This document shows, one piece after another, positions 63,947-64,000 of a stretch of 64,000 nucleotides of DNA (its first letter is position 1; every line of letters begins with the position of its first letter). Both the position numbers and the translations under genes were made by a program. The notes beneath the pieces are model-generated. The model was not told the DNA's origin, ran no database searches, and saw only the letters and a list, made by a program, of their open reading frames with translations. The stretch comes from Corallochytrium limacisporum (lineage: Eukaryota; Opisthokonta), in assembly GCA_002811645.1 (NCBI GenBank), contig PDIP01000023.1, positions 74,651 through 138,650 on the forward strand, written 5' to 3'.

Positions 63947-64000
63947 ACCCCCCCTTCCCTTCCCTTTCGTCGCGGGGCCTCGCACGCGTGTCAATCGGAA

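Larger units (their letters stand above)
55505..64000. other. 8.5 kb gene-poor, repeat-rich region
   Basis: I find no supported coding region on either strand. It holds (AC)n, several (TC)n tracts, CATC/CCAT-type repeats near 58700-58770, and C-run/G-run palindromes at 62037-62053 and 63923-63946. ORFs are short, overlap on many frames and match no family. It could be long regulatory or untranslated sequence, eroded mobile elements, or part of a large intergenic block. Confidence 0.6.

Overview
The window is nuclear DNA of a eukaryote, probably a unicellular opisthokont on the animal side of the tree. The protein set points this way: a RhoA almost identical to the animal protein through its switch regions, a zyxin-type triple-LIM protein, TCAIM, Rab-like 3, an E2F partner (DP), a kinesin-6-like protein, glucosidase II beta with a C-terminal HDEL, Tudor-SN, PUF60 and MED9. 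It also holds a damaged gene for the flagellar nexin-dynein regulatory protein DRC2/CCDC65. A Corallochytrium-like holozoan would fit (unicellular, with flagellar genes), but that name is a guess from memory.

Genes are single exon: I found no convincing spliceosomal intron inside any recognised coding region, although PUF60, a splicing factor, is encoded here. Genes often sit tail to tail with very short gaps (24 to about 250 bp) and head to head with 0.5-0.7 kb between them. Larger gene-free blocks (3.3-7.0, 22.3-26.9, 34.8-37.3, 39.1-40.8 and 55.5-64.0 kb) are rich in homopolymers, C-run/G-run palindromes and di- or trinucleotide microsatellites.

Layout: 1-3332 (-) carries a huge low-complexity poly-Q protein that leaves the window. 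7.0-22.3 kb is a dense housekeeping block: SLC25A15-like carrier, ribosomal eL15, proteasome chaperone PSMG2, SUA5, glucosidase II beta, TFIIE-beta, RABL3, PUF60, Eaf7/MRGBP, a REV1-type BRCT protein and an RBR ubiquitin ligase. 26.9-34.8 kb holds mitochondrial uS14, Tudor-SN, a 216-base assembly gap, the broken DRC2 gene, MED9 and RhoA. 37.3-45.4 kb holds mitochondrial uL10, DP, an unidentified helical protein, TCAIM, a DUF4286-like protein and a SYAP1-type BSD protein. 45.5-55.5 kb holds the most unusual genes: a 1489-residue NRPS-like synthetase with a defective N-terminal thioesterase and a terminal reductase, a zyxin-like LIM protein, and a kinesin-6-like protein whose ATPase motifs are all degenerate. 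The last 8.5 kb has no gene I can support.

The genes do not form one pathway. The best candidates for something undescribed are the TE(dead)-A-T-T-R synthetase and the pseudo-kinesin. Two otherwise intact genes (the carrier and PUF60) carry a single frame break, which looks like sequence error. DRC2 carries three plus a lost N-terminus, which looks more like decay, though an assembly gap nearby leaves this open.
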